Assembly: GCA_023443095.1 (NCBI GenBank)
Contig: JAEZVV010000151.1
Coordinates: 1-57,584 of the forward strand
Reading direction: 5' to 3'
DNA length: 57,584 nt
Source of the DNA: Pseudomonadota bacterium
Lineage (GTDB): Bacteria > Pseudomonadota > Gammaproteobacteria > Burkholderiales > Burkholderiaceae_F
Shown: one piece after another, positions 8,379-17,008 of the stretch
How the letters are laid out: every line of letters begins with the position of its first letter
How positions within the stretch are numbered: position 1 is the stretch's first letter
Translations under genes and position numbers: made by a program
Notes under the pieces: generated by a model
The model's input: only the letters and a program-made list of their open reading frames with translations
What the model was told of the DNA's origin: nothing
The model's database searches: none

Positions 8379-9743
8379 GTGGAACTGCTGGCCCTGACCG
8401 CTCTCTCCCCTCTCGACGGCCGCTATGGCCGCCAGACTGCGCCCCTGCGCGAGATCTTCTCGGAATACGCCTTCATGCGGGCGCGGTTGCGCGTCGAGCT
8501 CGAGTGGCTGATCGCTCTGTCTCAACTTGGGCTGGCCGAACTCGCGCCCTTGTCCGAGCCCGCGACGGCCCGCCTGCGCGCGCTGGTGGCGGAGTTCTCG
8601 ATCGAAGACTGCCTCGAGATCAAGGCGATCGAGGCCACCACCAACCACGACGTCAAGGCCGTCGAATACTGGATCAAGCGCCGCACCGCCGACCTGCCCG
8701 AACTCGCGGCGGCGGCCGAGTTCGTGCACTTTGCCTGCACCTCGGAAGACATCAACAACACCTCGCACGCGCTGATGCTCACCGAGGGCCGCGCCGCCCT
8801 GCAGGACAAGCTCGCCGAGGTGCACCGGGTGCTGCGCGACTACGCGCACCGCTGGGCCGAACTGCCGATGCTCTCCCGCACCCACGGCCAGACCGCGAGC
8901 CCGACTACGGTCGGCAAAGAGTTCGCCAACGTCGCCGTGCGCCTGGCGCGCACGATCGAGGCGATCGACCGCGTTCCCATGCTGGCAAAGATGAATGGCG
9001 CGGTCGGCAACTACAACGCCCACCTCGCCGCCTACCCGGAAATCGACTGGGAAGCTTTTTCTCGCAGCGTGATCGAGGACCGCCTGGGCCTCGCCTTCAA
9101 CGCCCACACGATCCAGATCGAGCCGCACGACTACATGGCCGAGCTGTTCGACGCGATCGGCCGCGCCAACACCATCCTGCTCGATCTCGACCGCGACATC
9201 TGGGGCTATATCTCGCTCGGCTATTTCAAGCAGAAGCTGCGCGAAGGGGAAGTCGGTTCGTCGACCATGCCGCACAAGGTCAACCCGATCGATTTCGAAA
9301 ACTCGGAAGGCAACCTGGGCCTGGCCAACGCGGTGCTCGGCCACCTCGCCGAGAAGCTGCCGGTCTCGCGCTGGCAGCGCGACCTCACCGACTCGACTGT
9401 GCTGCGCAACCTGGGTGTGGCTTTCGGCTACTGCTTCGTTTCGTACGACGCGCTGCTGCGTGGCCTGCACAAGCTCGAGGTCAACGAGGCACGCCTGGCG
9501 CAAGACCTCGACGAGGCCTGGGAAGTGCTGGCCGAACCGGTGCAGACGGTGATGCGACGCTATGGCGTGGCCAACCCCTATGAGCAGCTGAAGGCCCTCA
9601 CCCGCGGCAAGGGCATCACCCGCGAGGCGCTGCAGGAGTTCGTGGCGACGCTGGCGATCCCCGATTCCGCCAAGGCGCAACTGCTGGCGATGAGCCCGGC
9701 GAGCTACATCGGCAAGGCGGCCGAACTCGCCAGGCGCGCGTAA
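8379..9743 (+). CDS. purB: Adenylosuccinate lyase PurB
   Basis: A 454-residue PurB, acting twice in purine synthesis (SAICAR to AICAR, and adenylosuccinate to AMP, releasing fumarate). The N-terminus LTALSPLDGRYGRQ and the fumarase/aspartase signature GSSTMPHKVNPIDFE are diagnostic. The conserved THGQTASP block carries a catalytic His. The start is GTG at 8379, chosen because the family begins almost exactly there. A long overlapping frame in the same region is a shadow. A terminator hairpin follows at 9800. Confidence 0.97.
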   Translation: MELLALTALSPLDGRYGRQTAPLREIFSEYAFMRARLRVELEWLIALSQLGLAELAPLSEPATARLRALVAEFSIEDCLEIKAIEATTNHDVKAVEYWIKRRTADLPELAAAAEFVHFACTSEDINNTSHALMLTEGRAALQDKLAEVHRVLRDYAHRWAELPMLSRTHGQTASPTTVGKEFANVAVRLARTIEAIDRVPMLAKMNGAVGNYNAHLAAYPEIDWEAFSRSVIEDRLGLAFNAHTIQIEPHDYMAELFDAIGRANTILLDLDRDIWGYISLGYFKQKLREGEVGSSTMPHKVNPIDFENSEGNLGLANAVLGHLAEKLPVSRWQRDLTDSTVLRNLGVAFGYCFVSYDALLRGLHKLEVNEARLAQDLDEAWEVLAEPVQTVMRRYGVANPYEQLKALTRGKGITREALQEFVATLAIPDSAKAQLLAMSPASYIGKAAELARRA

Positions 9744-9763
9744 ACCCGAATTCGGCAAACATC

Positions 9764-9775
9764 GGGAATATTCCC
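9764..9775. promoter_or_regulatory. 12-base perfect palindrome upstream of cytochrome c'
   Basis: GGGAATATTCCC is a perfect 12-base palindrome, 93 bases before the cytochrome c' start codon and just after purB. It could be an operator for a dimeric regulator. No known regulator site was recognised. Confidence 0.35.
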
Positions 9776-9799
9776 TAGACTCCGTCTATCCGCAGTACG

Positions 9800-9833
9800 A
9801 CCGGCCTCGGACATGTTCGAGGCCGGTGTTTTT
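9800..9833 (+). terminator. Hairpin with T-run between purB and cytochrome c'
   Basis: A ten-base stem ACCGGCCTCG / CGAGGCCGGT with an 8-base loop, followed by GTTTTT. It has the form of a Rho-independent terminator for purB. It ends only 23 bases before the next start codon, so a cytochrome c' promoter would have to overlap it or read through it. Confidence 0.75.
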
Positions 9834-9856
9834 CAACCTCCCGACGGAGTTCCACC

Positions 9857-10303
9857 TTGAAAGTTCGCCTCCTTCTCGCGACCCTCGCCGCCGCCATCAC
9901 CCTGCCGGCGACCGCGCAATACGCCAAGCCCGAAGACGCGGTCAAGTTCCGCCAGGCCGCCTATACGATCATGGGCAACCAGATGGGCCGCATCAACGCC
10001 CAGCTGAAGTCGGGCAAGCCCGACGTGGCAGCCATCGCCGCCGCCGCCAGCACGCTGACTGCGGTCGACCACCTGCCGTGGGATGCTTTTGGCGCTGGCA
10101 CCGACATGGTCAACAACAGCCGCGCCAAGCCCGAGATCTGGCAGCAGCAGGCCAAGTTCAAGCAGTTGAGCAACGAGTTCGTCAGCGCCTCCGACAAACT
10201 TGCCGCCGCCGCCAAGGGGGGCGACGTGAAGGCGATCCAGGCCGCCTTCGGCGAGACCGGCAAGAGCTGCAAGGCTTGCCACGACCAGTTCCGTCGGGAC
10301 TGA
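9857..10303 (+). CDS. Cytochrome c' (class II cytochrome c)
   Basis: A 148-residue periplasmic class II c-type cytochrome. A Sec signal peptide is cleaved around TLPATAQ. The mature protein is a four-helix bundle, with the haem attachment motif CKACH at residues 138-142 close to the C-terminus, as expected for cytochrome c' rather than class I. Such proteins bind NO and protect against it. The start is TTG at 9857, supported by GGAG 8 bases upstream and by the signal peptide beginning there. A likely redox partner, a cytochrome b561, is encoded at 12963-13616. Confidence 0.92.
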   Translation: MKVRLLLATLAAAITLPATAQYAKPEDAVKFRQAAYTIMGNQMGRINAQLKSGKPDVAAIAAAASTLTAVDHLPWDAFGAGTDMVNNSRAKPEIWQQQAKFKQLSNEFVSASDKLAAAAKGGDVKAIQAAFGETGKSCKACHDQFRRD

Positions 10304-10327
10304 CAAGCCCCCGCTCCCCGAATACGG

Positions 10328-10356
10328 AACGGCGCCCCACGGGGCGCCGTTTCTGC
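10328..10356 (+). terminator. Rho-independent terminator after cytochrome c'
   Basis: A near-perfect stem AACGGCGCCCC / GGGGCGCCGTT, followed by TTCTGCTTT. It lies 25 bases after the cytochrome c' stop. Confidence 0.8.
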
Positions 10357-10453
10357 TTTCGCTCAACACGGACCGCCGCCGTCGGCTTAGCGTTGGGAAC
10401 GCGGCGATCGGCCGACCGATCGCCGGCGACCCTACTGGCCGACGGAACAGGAC

Positions 10454-12973
10454 ATGCCGGGCGACATCGATCTGTCGCAGTTCACCGGGTTGAGCGAATC
10501 CGAGGCCGCCCGCCGCCTCGCGGCCGACGGCCCCAACCGCTTGCCGCAGGATCGGCCGCGCTCCTGGTTTGCCGCGATACGCGACACCCTGCGCGAGCCG
10601 ATGTTCCTGCTGCTGCTCGCCTGCGTCGTCGTCTACGCCGTGCTGGGCGACCTCGGCGAAGCCGCCCTGCTGTCGATCATGGTGCTGGTCGTCCTCGGGC
10701 TCACTCTGGCTCAGAGCCACCGTACCGAAACCGCCCTTGCCGCCCTGCGCGGGCTGGCGCAGCCGATGGCGCGGGTCATCCGCGACGGCACCGTGCGAGC
10801 CGTCGCGGGGCCAGACGTGGTGCGGGGAGACTGGCTGGTGCTCGCCGAAGGCGACCGCGTCCCCGCCGACGGCGTGCTGCGCGCGGTCTCCAATCTCGGC
10901 CTCGACGAGTCGCTGCTGACCGGCGAGTCGGTCCCGGTGGCCAAACGCCTCGCCCGCGCCGGCGAAGTCCTGGCGCCGGAACCCGGCGGCGAGGACTCCC
11001 CCTATGTCTACGCCGGCACTCTCGTGGTGCGCGGGCTCGGGGTCGCGGAAGTGGTCGCCACCGGTCCGTTCAGCGCGATCGGCCGCATCGGCGTGGCGCT
11101 CGGCAGCATCGGCAGCAGCGCCAGCCTGCTGCAGCGCGATGCGGCTCGGCTGGTGCGGTTCATCGGCAGCCTCGCGCTTTTGGTGTGCGGGCTAGTCCTG
11201 GTGTGGCTGGGGCTGGAACGAGGCGACTGGGTGCAGGCGGTGCTGGCGGCGCTCGCGCTCGGCATCTCGCTCGTGCCCGAGGAAGTGCCGGTGGTGATGA
11301 CGATATTCATCGCCATGGGAGCGTGGCGCATCGCCCAGCAGCGCGTGCTCGCGCGTCGCCTGCCCGCGGTCGAAGCCCTGGGCGCGATGACCGTGCTCGC
11401 GCTCGACAAGACCGGGACCCTCACCGAAAACCGGATGAGCGTGGTGCGGCTGGTCGCCCCCACCGCCGAGTGGGCGCACGGCGAAGACATCGACGACGAA
11501 CTGCACCGCCTGCTCGAGTTTGCGGCGCTCGCCAGCCACCGCAACCCTTTCGACCCGATGGAGCTCGCGATCGGAACCCACGCGGCGCGCGAACTCGCTG
11601 CCACCGAACACCTGCACCACGACTGGACCCACTTGCGCGAGTACCCGTTGTCAAGCGAGCTGCTCGCCGTATCGCACGCCTGGAGCGGCGACGCGAGCGG
11701 CCACGCGGTAGCCGCCAAGGGCGCCCCCGAGGCGATCTGCGACTTATGCCACCTGCAAGCCGAGCGCCGCGCCGAAGTGCTCGCCAGCGCGCAGCAGCTC
11801 GCGGGCGAGGGCTTGCGTGTCCTCGGCGTGGCGGCGGGGAAACACCGCGGGCCGCTGCCGAGCCGGCAGCACGATTTCGACTTCGAGTTCCTGGGTCTGG
11901 TCGGGCTGGCCGATCCGTTGCGCGCCGAGGCGGCCAGCGCCATCGCCCAGCTGCACCGCGCCGGGGTGCGGGTGGTGATGATCACCGGCGACTATCCCGC
12001 CACTGCGCTCGCGATCGCCCGCGCCGCCGGAATCGCCCGCACGGGCCATTGCCTGACCGGCGCCCAGATCGAAGCCCTGCCGGCCCACGAGCTGCAGCGC
12101 CGGGTCGCTGCCACCGACGTCTACGCTCGCGTCAGCCCGACCCACAAGCTGCGGATCGTGCAGGCCTTTCAGGCCGCGGGCGAAGTAGTCGCCATGACCG
12201 GCGACGGCGTCAACGATGCGCCGGCCCTGCGCGCCGCCGACATCGGCGTGGCCATGGGGCGGCGCGGCGCCGAGGTCTGCCGCGAAGCCGCCGCGCTGGT
12301 CCTGCTCGAAGACGATTTCGGCGCAATCGTCAGCGCCGTGCGGCTGGGACGACGGATCTACGCCAACCTGCGCAAGGCGATGGGTTACATCGTGTCGGTG
12401 CACGTCATGATTGCCGGCGTCGCCCTGATGCCGATCCTGCTGGGCGGGCCGCTCATCCTGATGCCGGCGCAGATCGTGTTCCTGCAACTGGTGATCGACC
12501 CGGCGTGTTCGATCGCTTTCGAGGCCGATCCCGAAACTCCTGGCGCGATGGAGCGCCCGCCGCGGCCACGCGGGGAGCGCCTGCTCGGCTGGTCGCCCTT
12601 CCTGCTGGCCCTGGCGGCCGGGATCGCCGCCCTCGCCGCAGTGGTCACCGTGAACCTGGGCCTCGGCGCCGACAGCGACCAAGCCACGTTGCGCAGCGCC
12701 GCTTTCACCACCATGCTCTTGGCCAACCTCGCCCTGATCGTCGGCGCCCGGGCGCCCGGGCGCAGCCCGCTCGGCGCACTGCGCGGCGCCCAGCCGTCGC
12801 TGTGGTGGGTCTTGGTCCTGGGGTCGGCCGGAATGGCCCTGGTGCTCGCGCTCGAGCCTCTGCGCGCCTTGTTTTCGTTCGCGCCGCTGGCCTGGCCGCA
12901 GCTGGGCGCGATCGCGGCCGCCGTGGTGGCGCTCGTCCTAGCGCTCGAACTGCTGGGGCGGATCAGAGCTTGA
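10454..12973 (+). CDS. Cation-translocating P-type ATPase
   Basis: An 839-residue P-type ATPase. Order of elements: N-terminal cation-ATPase domain (LSESEAARRLAADGPNRLP), two membrane helices, actuator domain with TGES near residue 157, two helices with the M4 motif PEEVP near 275, phosphorylation site DKTGT with Asp at about 318, GDGVND near 583, and about six C-terminal helices. The DPACSIAFEADP segment in M6 replaces typical calcium-pump residues, so the ion (Ca2+, Mg2+, H+ or other) cannot be assigned. It overlaps the convergent cytochrome b561 gene by 11 bases and sits between two genes for NO/redox-type cytochromes. Confidence 0.92.
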   Translation: MPGDIDLSQFTGLSESEAARRLAADGPNRLPQDRPRSWFAAIRDTLREPMFLLLLACVVVYAVLGDLGEAALLSIMVLVVLGLTLAQSHRTETALAALRGLAQPMARVIRDGTVRAVAGPDVVRGDWLVLAEGDRVPADGVLRAVSNLGLDESLLTGESVPVAKRLARAGEVLAPEPGGEDSPYVYAGTLVVRGLGVAEVVATGPFSAIGRIGVALGSIGSSASLLQRDAARLVRFIGSLALLVCGLVLVWLGLERGDWVQAVLAALALGISLVPEEVPVVMTIFIAMGAWRIAQQRVLARRLPAVEALGAMTVLALDKTGTLTENRMSVVRLVAPTAEWAHGEDIDDELHRLLEFAALASHRNPFDPMELAIGTHAARELAATEHLHHDWTHLREYPLSSELLAVSHAWSGDASGHAVAAKGAPEAICDLCHLQAERRAEVLASAQQLAGEGLRVLGVAAGKHRGPLPSRQHDFDFEFLGLVGLADPLRAEAASAIAQLHRAGVRVVMITGDYPATALAIARAAGIARTGHCLTGAQIEALPAHELQRRVAATDVYARVSPTHKLRIVQAFQAAGEVVAMTGDGVNDAPALRAADIGVAMGRRGAEVCREAAALVLLEDDFGAIVSAVRLGRRIYANLRKAMGYIVSVHVMIAGVALMPILLGGPLILMPAQIVFLQLVIDPACSIAFEADPETPGAMERPPRPRGERLLGWSPFLLALAAGIAALAAVVTVNLGLGADSDQATLRSAAFTTMLLANLALIVGARAPGRSPLGALRGAQPSLWWVLVLGSAGMALVLALEPLRALFSFAPLAWPQLGAIAAAVVALVLALELLGRIRA

Positions 12974-13616
12974 CCAGGAACCCCACCATGGCCGCCGACA
13001 CGGCCAGCAGGATCGCCGCGCGCACTCGCACGGCAAGGTCATCATCGGCGTGGCGGCCGTTCAAGCCAAGGCGCCGGCCGTGCAGCATCGGTCCGACCAG
13101 ATTGTCGCGCCGGGCGTGCAGGTAGAAGAAGATCGCGGCGACGTGGGTCGCGACCAGCGCCACGATCAGCCACTGGTTCCATTTGTGCAGGCGCGTCGCC
13201 AGATCGCTGGTGCTGCCCGCCACCAGCTTGGCGAGCGGGCCTTCGCTGAAGCTGCCGTCGTTGGCGAAGAAACCGAGCAAGGCCTGGGCCAGCAGGACCA
13301 GCAGGATCGCGTATACGGAAAAGGCGCCGAGCGGGTTGTGGCCCGGCCGCGGCGGATGCTGCCCGCGCAGGTAGTCACGCGCCGCCGACAGCGACGGCGG
13401 AAAGGAGGCAAAGCGCGCGTAGAGCGGCCCGGCGAACCCCCACAGCAGGCGGAAGATCACCAGCGCCAGCACGGCGTAACCGACGCGGAAATGCCAGTCG
13501 AGTTCGCCTGCGTAGATGGTGAAAAAAGCCGCTCCCACCAGGGCGGCGAGCGACCAGTGGAACAAGCGGGTGGGGAGATCCCACACCCGCACGTGAGCGC
13601 GATCGACCGGTTCCAT
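12963..13616 (-). CDS. Cytochrome b561-type membrane protein
   Basis: A 217-residue integral membrane cytochrome b with four to five hydrophobic helices. Histidines are placed as haem ligands: LFHWSLAALV in helix 1, WHFRVGYAVLAL in helix 2, and RLHKWNQWLIV with VALVATHVAAIFFYLHARRDN later. The family passes electrons from quinol or hydrogenase-type donors to periplasmic acceptors. In several proteobacteria a b561 gene is adjacent to cytochrome c'; here the two are separated by the P-type ATPase and are on opposite strands. Confidence 0.9.
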   Translation of the reverse strand: MEPVDRAHVRVWDLPTRLFHWSLAALVGAAFFTIYAGELDWHFRVGYAVLALVIFRLLWGFAGPLYARFASFPPSLSAARDYLRGQHPPRPGHNPLGAFSVYAILLVLLAQALLGFFANDGSFSEGPLAKLVAGSTSDLATRLHKWNQWLIVALVATHVAAIFFYLHARRDNLVGPMLHGRRLGLNGRHADDDLAVRVRAAILLAVSAAMVGFLVKL

Positions 13617-13629
13617 GCGCGAGCGCCGC

Positions 13630-14565
13630 TTACGGAACGATTTCCTGGGTCTCGTCCTTCTTGACCGGGCGAATCAGGTCTTCGCGCTTGACGCCGAGGT
13701 ACATCGCGATCGCCGCGGCCACGAACACCGAGGAATAAACGCCGAACACGATGCCGACCGACAGCGCGAGCGCGAAGTAATGCAGCGCCGGACCGCCGAA
13801 GAAGAACATCGAGAGCGTCATCGCCAAGGTCGAGGTGTGGGTGATGATGGTGCGCGAGATCGTCGCCGTGATCGCCGAGTTGATCACCTCTTCGGTGTCG
13901 GCGCGACGCATCTTCTTGAAGTGCTCACGCACGCGGTCGAAGATGATCACCGACTCGTTGACCGAATAACCCAGCACCGCGAGCACCGCGGCGAGCACCG
14001 GCAGCGAGAACTCCCAGCGGAAGATCGCGAACATGCCGAGCACGAGGAAGATGTCGTGCAGGTTGGCGATGATCGCCGCCACCGCGAATTTCCACTCGAA
14101 GCGGAAGGCGAGGTAGACCATGATGCCGAACACCACCAGCAGCAGGGCGAGGCCGCCGTCCTGCGCCAGTTCCTTGCCCACCTGCGGGCCGACGAACTCG
14201 ACCCGCCGCAGTTCGGCCCCGGCGTCCTGGGTCTGCAGGATCGCCATCACTTCCTTGGCCTGCTCACCCGAGTTCGCGCCTTCTTTCAGCGGCATGCGGA
14301 TCAGCACGTCGCGCGCGGTGCCGAAGTTCTGCACCTGGAACTCGCCCCCGATCTTGGGTTCGAGCGTGGAACGGATCTTCTCGGTGTCGGCCGCCTGCGG
14401 ATAGCTGACCTCCATCACGGTGCCGCCGGTGAACTCGATCGAAAGCGGCAGGCCCTTGGTCACCAGGAAGGCGACGGCGATCCCGAACGAGATCAGCGAG
14501 ATCAGGTTCAGGATCTTGGTGTACCGCATGAACGGAATCGTGCGGTGGATGCGGAAGAACTCCAT
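13630..14565 (-). CDS. secF: Protein translocase subunit SecF
   Basis: A 311-residue SecF, partner of SecD in the SecDF complex, which uses the proton gradient to help pull proteins through SecYEG. The N-terminal helix is followed by SIEFTGGTVMEVSY, a periplasmic domain and five C-terminal helices including the VLGYSVNESVIIFDRVRE block, which is diagnostic. It follows secD by 21 bases and begins with ATG. Confidence 0.97.
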   Translation of the reverse strand: MEFFRIHRTIPFMRYTKILNLISLISFGIAVAFLVTKGLPLSIEFTGGTVMEVSYPQAADTEKIRSTLEPKIGGEFQVQNFGTARDVLIRMPLKEGANSGEQAKEVMAILQTQDAGAELRRVEFVGPQVGKELAQDGGLALLLVVFGIMVYLAFRFEWKFAVAAIIANLHDIFLVLGMFAIFRWEFSLPVLAAVLAVLGYSVNESVIIFDRVREHFKKMRRADTEEVINSAITATISRTIITHTSTLAMTLSMFFFGGPALHYFALALSVGIVFGVYSSVFVAAAIAMYLGVKREDLIRPVKKDETQEIVP

Positions 14566-14586
14566 GTTGGCTCCTTGCGCTTTCGC

Positions 14587-16470
14587 TCAGTTGGCCGCGG
14601 CGTCGGGACGCCAGACCTGGCCCACCGAGAGGGTCTCGAGCTTCTTACGCCGGCCATAGATCAGGTTGACCAGGGCGCGCGAGACAAACACGGCAGTGAA
14701 AATCGAGGTGAGGATGCCCAGGCAGTGGACCACGGCGAAGCCGCGCACCGGGCCCGAGCCGAAGATCAAGAGCGCCACGCCGGCGATCAGGGTCGTGATG
14801 TTCGAGTCGAGAATGGTGGCGAAGGCCTTGTCGTAGCCCTCGGTAATCGCCTGCTGCGCGCTGCGGCCGTTGCGTAACTCCTCTCGCACCCGCTCGTTGA
14901 TCAGCACGTTGGCGTCGATCGCCATGCCGAGCGCCAGCGCGATGGCAGCAATGCCGGGCAGCGTAAGCGTGGCCTGCAGCATCGACAGCAAGGCGACCAG
15001 CAGCATCACGTTGCACGCCAGCGCCGTCACCGAAATCAAGCCGAACACGCGGTAGTAGAAGATCATGAAGACCGCGATCGCGGCAAAGCCGTAGAGCGTC
15101 GAATAGAAGCCGCGCGTGATGTTCTCAGCACCCAGGCTGGGGCCGACCAGGCGCTCCTCGATGATCTCCATCGGCGCGGCGAGCGAACCGGCGCGCAGCA
15201 GCAGCGAGGTGTCGGTGGCTTCGATGGCGGTCATGCGGCCCGAGATCTGGACCCGGCCGCCGCCGATTTCCGAGCGGATCACCGGCGCGGTGACCACTTC
15301 GCCCTTGCCCTTTTCGAAGAGGATGATCGCCATCCGCTTGCCGACGTTCTCTCGCGTCACATCCTTGAAGATGCGCGCGCCCTTGGCGTCGAGCGTCAGG
15401 TTGACGGTCGGCTCCTGGGTTTGCGAGTCGAAACCCGGCTGGGCGTCGTTGAGGTTGTCACCGGTCAGCACCACCTGGCGCTTGACCAGGATCGGGCGGC
15501 CTTCCTTGTCGTTGTAGCGCTCGTCGCCGAAGGGCACGGTGCCCGAGGCCAACCCGGCGAGGGCCTCGGGGCTGTCGTCGACCATGCGCACTTCGAGGGT
15601 CGCGGTGCGGCCCAGGATGTCCTTGGCCTTGGCGGTGTCCTGCACGCCCGGCAACTGGACCACGATGCGGTCGGCGCCCTGCTGGGCGATCACCGGCTCG
15701 GCCACGCCCAGCTCGTTGATGCGGTTGTGCAGGGTGGTGATGTTCTGCTTGAGCGCGTAGTCCTGCACGCTCTTGATCGCCGACGGCGCCAGCGTCGCCA
15801 CGATCGCATAGTCGGCGCCGACTTGCGCTTCGGTCAGCACCAGCTCGCGCATCTGGTCGCGCAGCAGGTCTTGCGCCTTGGCGCGGGTCTCGCTGTCGCG
15901 GAACTTGATCTCGAGCTGCTGGCCGTCGCGCGAGATGCCCGAGTGGCGGATGTTCTTGTCGCGCAGCAAGGTGCGCAGGTCGCTGCTGAAGGCCTCCATC
16001 CGCTTTTCGATCGCCGCCTTCATGTCGACCTGGAGCAGGAAGTGCACGCCACCGCGCAGGTCGAGACCCAGGTACATCGGCAGCGCACGGATCGACAGCA
16101 GCCAGTGCGGCGTGTTGGGCACGAGGTTGAGCGCCACCACGTACGAAGGGTCGGACGGCACCGGGTTGAGGGCGTGTTCGATCACCTCGCGCGCCTTGAG
16201 CTGGAGCTCGGCTTCGGTCGGCTTGAAACGCACCCGGATCGTCGCCTGCTGCGCGCCCTGCTCGAAGAAGACGCCGTTCGGCACGATCTTGGCCTCGGCC
16301 AGCAAGGACTCAACGCGGGCGAGCGTGGCCTCGTCGATCTTGAGCGTCGCCTTCTGCGACGACACCTGCACCGCCGGCGATTCGCCATAGAAATTGGGCA
16401 GGGTGTAGACAGCGCCGATCACCAGGGCGACGACGATGACGAGGTATTTCCAGAGCGGGTATCGGTTCAT
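14587..16470 (-). CDS. secD: Protein translocase subunit SecD
   Basis: A 627-residue SecD. The N-terminal membrane helix is followed by the large periplasmic P1 region with LGLDLRGGVHFLLQVD. The C-terminal six-helix part carries ALGMAIDANVLINERVREEL, containing the conserved Asp of the proton path. Gene order yajC-secD-secF is the standard one and the three are almost certainly co-transcribed. Confidence 0.97.
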   Translation of the reverse strand: MNRYPLWKYLVIVVALVIGAVYTLPNFYGESPAVQVSSQKATLKIDEATLARVESLLAEAKIVPNGVFFEQGAQQATIRVRFKPTEAELQLKAREVIEHALNPVPSDPSYVVALNLVPNTPHWLLSIRALPMYLGLDLRGGVHFLLQVDMKAAIEKRMEAFSSDLRTLLRDKNIRHSGISRDGQQLEIKFRDSETRAKAQDLLRDQMRELVLTEAQVGADYAIVATLAPSAIKSVQDYALKQNITTLHNRINELGVAEPVIAQQGADRIVVQLPGVQDTAKAKDILGRTATLEVRMVDDSPEALAGLASGTVPFGDERYNDKEGRPILVKRQVVLTGDNLNDAQPGFDSQTQEPTVNLTLDAKGARIFKDVTRENVGKRMAIILFEKGKGEVVTAPVIRSEIGGGRVQISGRMTAIEATDTSLLLRAGSLAAPMEIIEERLVGPSLGAENITRGFYSTLYGFAAIAVFMIFYYRVFGLISVTALACNVMLLVALLSMLQATLTLPGIAAIALALGMAIDANVLINERVREELRNGRSAQQAITEGYDKAFATILDSNITTLIAGVALLIFGSGPVRGFAVVHCLGILTSIFTAVFVSRALVNLIYGRRKKLETLSVGQVWRPDAAAN

Positions 16471-16558
16471 GGCAAGAACCCCGGCCGGCCTTGAGAGCCG
16501 ACTTTCGGTCTTCGATGCAGCAGGAAGGACGGGCGCCGAATGGCGCCCGTGAGAAGCT

Positions 16559-16906
16559 TTAGATCGACTTGATCGTGCCCTTGGGCAGCAAAGTCTGGAT
16601 CGCAGCGCGCTGCATCGAGATCTCGACCGGCTTGCCGTCGACCGTCGACACCTGGATCGTGATGTACTGCTCGGACATTTCGGTGATCTTGCCCACGATG
16701 CCGCCGGCGGAAACCACTTCGTCGCCCTTGTTGAGGGCGTCGACCATGGCCTTGTGTTCCTTCTGGCGCTTGACCTGCGGACGGATCAGCAGGAAGTAGA
16801 AGACCACGAAGATCAGAACCATGAAGCCGATCGAGGTGAACATCGACTCGGGACCCGCGGCAGCGGCGGGCGCGGCCTGAGCGTAAGCGTCGGAAATCAG
16901 GAACAC
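16559..16906 (-). CDS. yajC: Preprotein translocase subunit YajC
   Basis: A 115-residue YajC with a single membrane helix (SIGFMVLIFVVFYFLLIRPQ) and the cytosolic basic and beta-rich segment with GDEVVSAGGIVGKI. It associates with SecDF. The start is GTG at 16906, with GGAG about 8 bases upstream. A TATAAT element lies at 16967-16972. Confidence 0.96.
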   Translation of the reverse strand: MFLISDAYAQAAPAAAAGPESMFTSIGFMVLIFVVFYFLLIRPQVKRQKEHKAMVDALNKGDEVVSAGGIVGKITEMSEQYITIQVSTVDGKPVEISMQRAAIQTLLPKGTIKSI

Positions 16907-16966
16907 GGTGGTCTCCAGAAATGTCAGTGGACTTCACGCGGGACGAACCCGCAGACGAATCGGTCG

Positions 16967-16972
16967 ATTATA
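16967..16972 (-). promoter_or_regulatory. Possible -10 element upstream of yajC-secD-secF
   Basis: A perfect TATAAT on the minus strand 61 bases before the yajC GTG, in the gap after tgt. No convincing -35 hexamer was found 16-18 bases upstream, so this is tentative. Confidence 0.35.
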
Positions 16973-17008
16973 TCCAGCCGCCCGGCCTGACCGGAACGGA
17001 CCGGGTTT

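Noticed and set aside
8285..9583. A 432-codon frame overlapping purB
   Set aside because: The purB frame carries all family motifs; this one is Arg/Gly-rich and featureless.
9826..13125. A 1099-codon open frame on the plus strand covering cytochrome c' and the P-type ATPase
   Set aside because: It is Arg/Pro/Ala-rich with no recognisable domain and overlaps two clear genes in another frame; long spurious frames are expected at this GC content.
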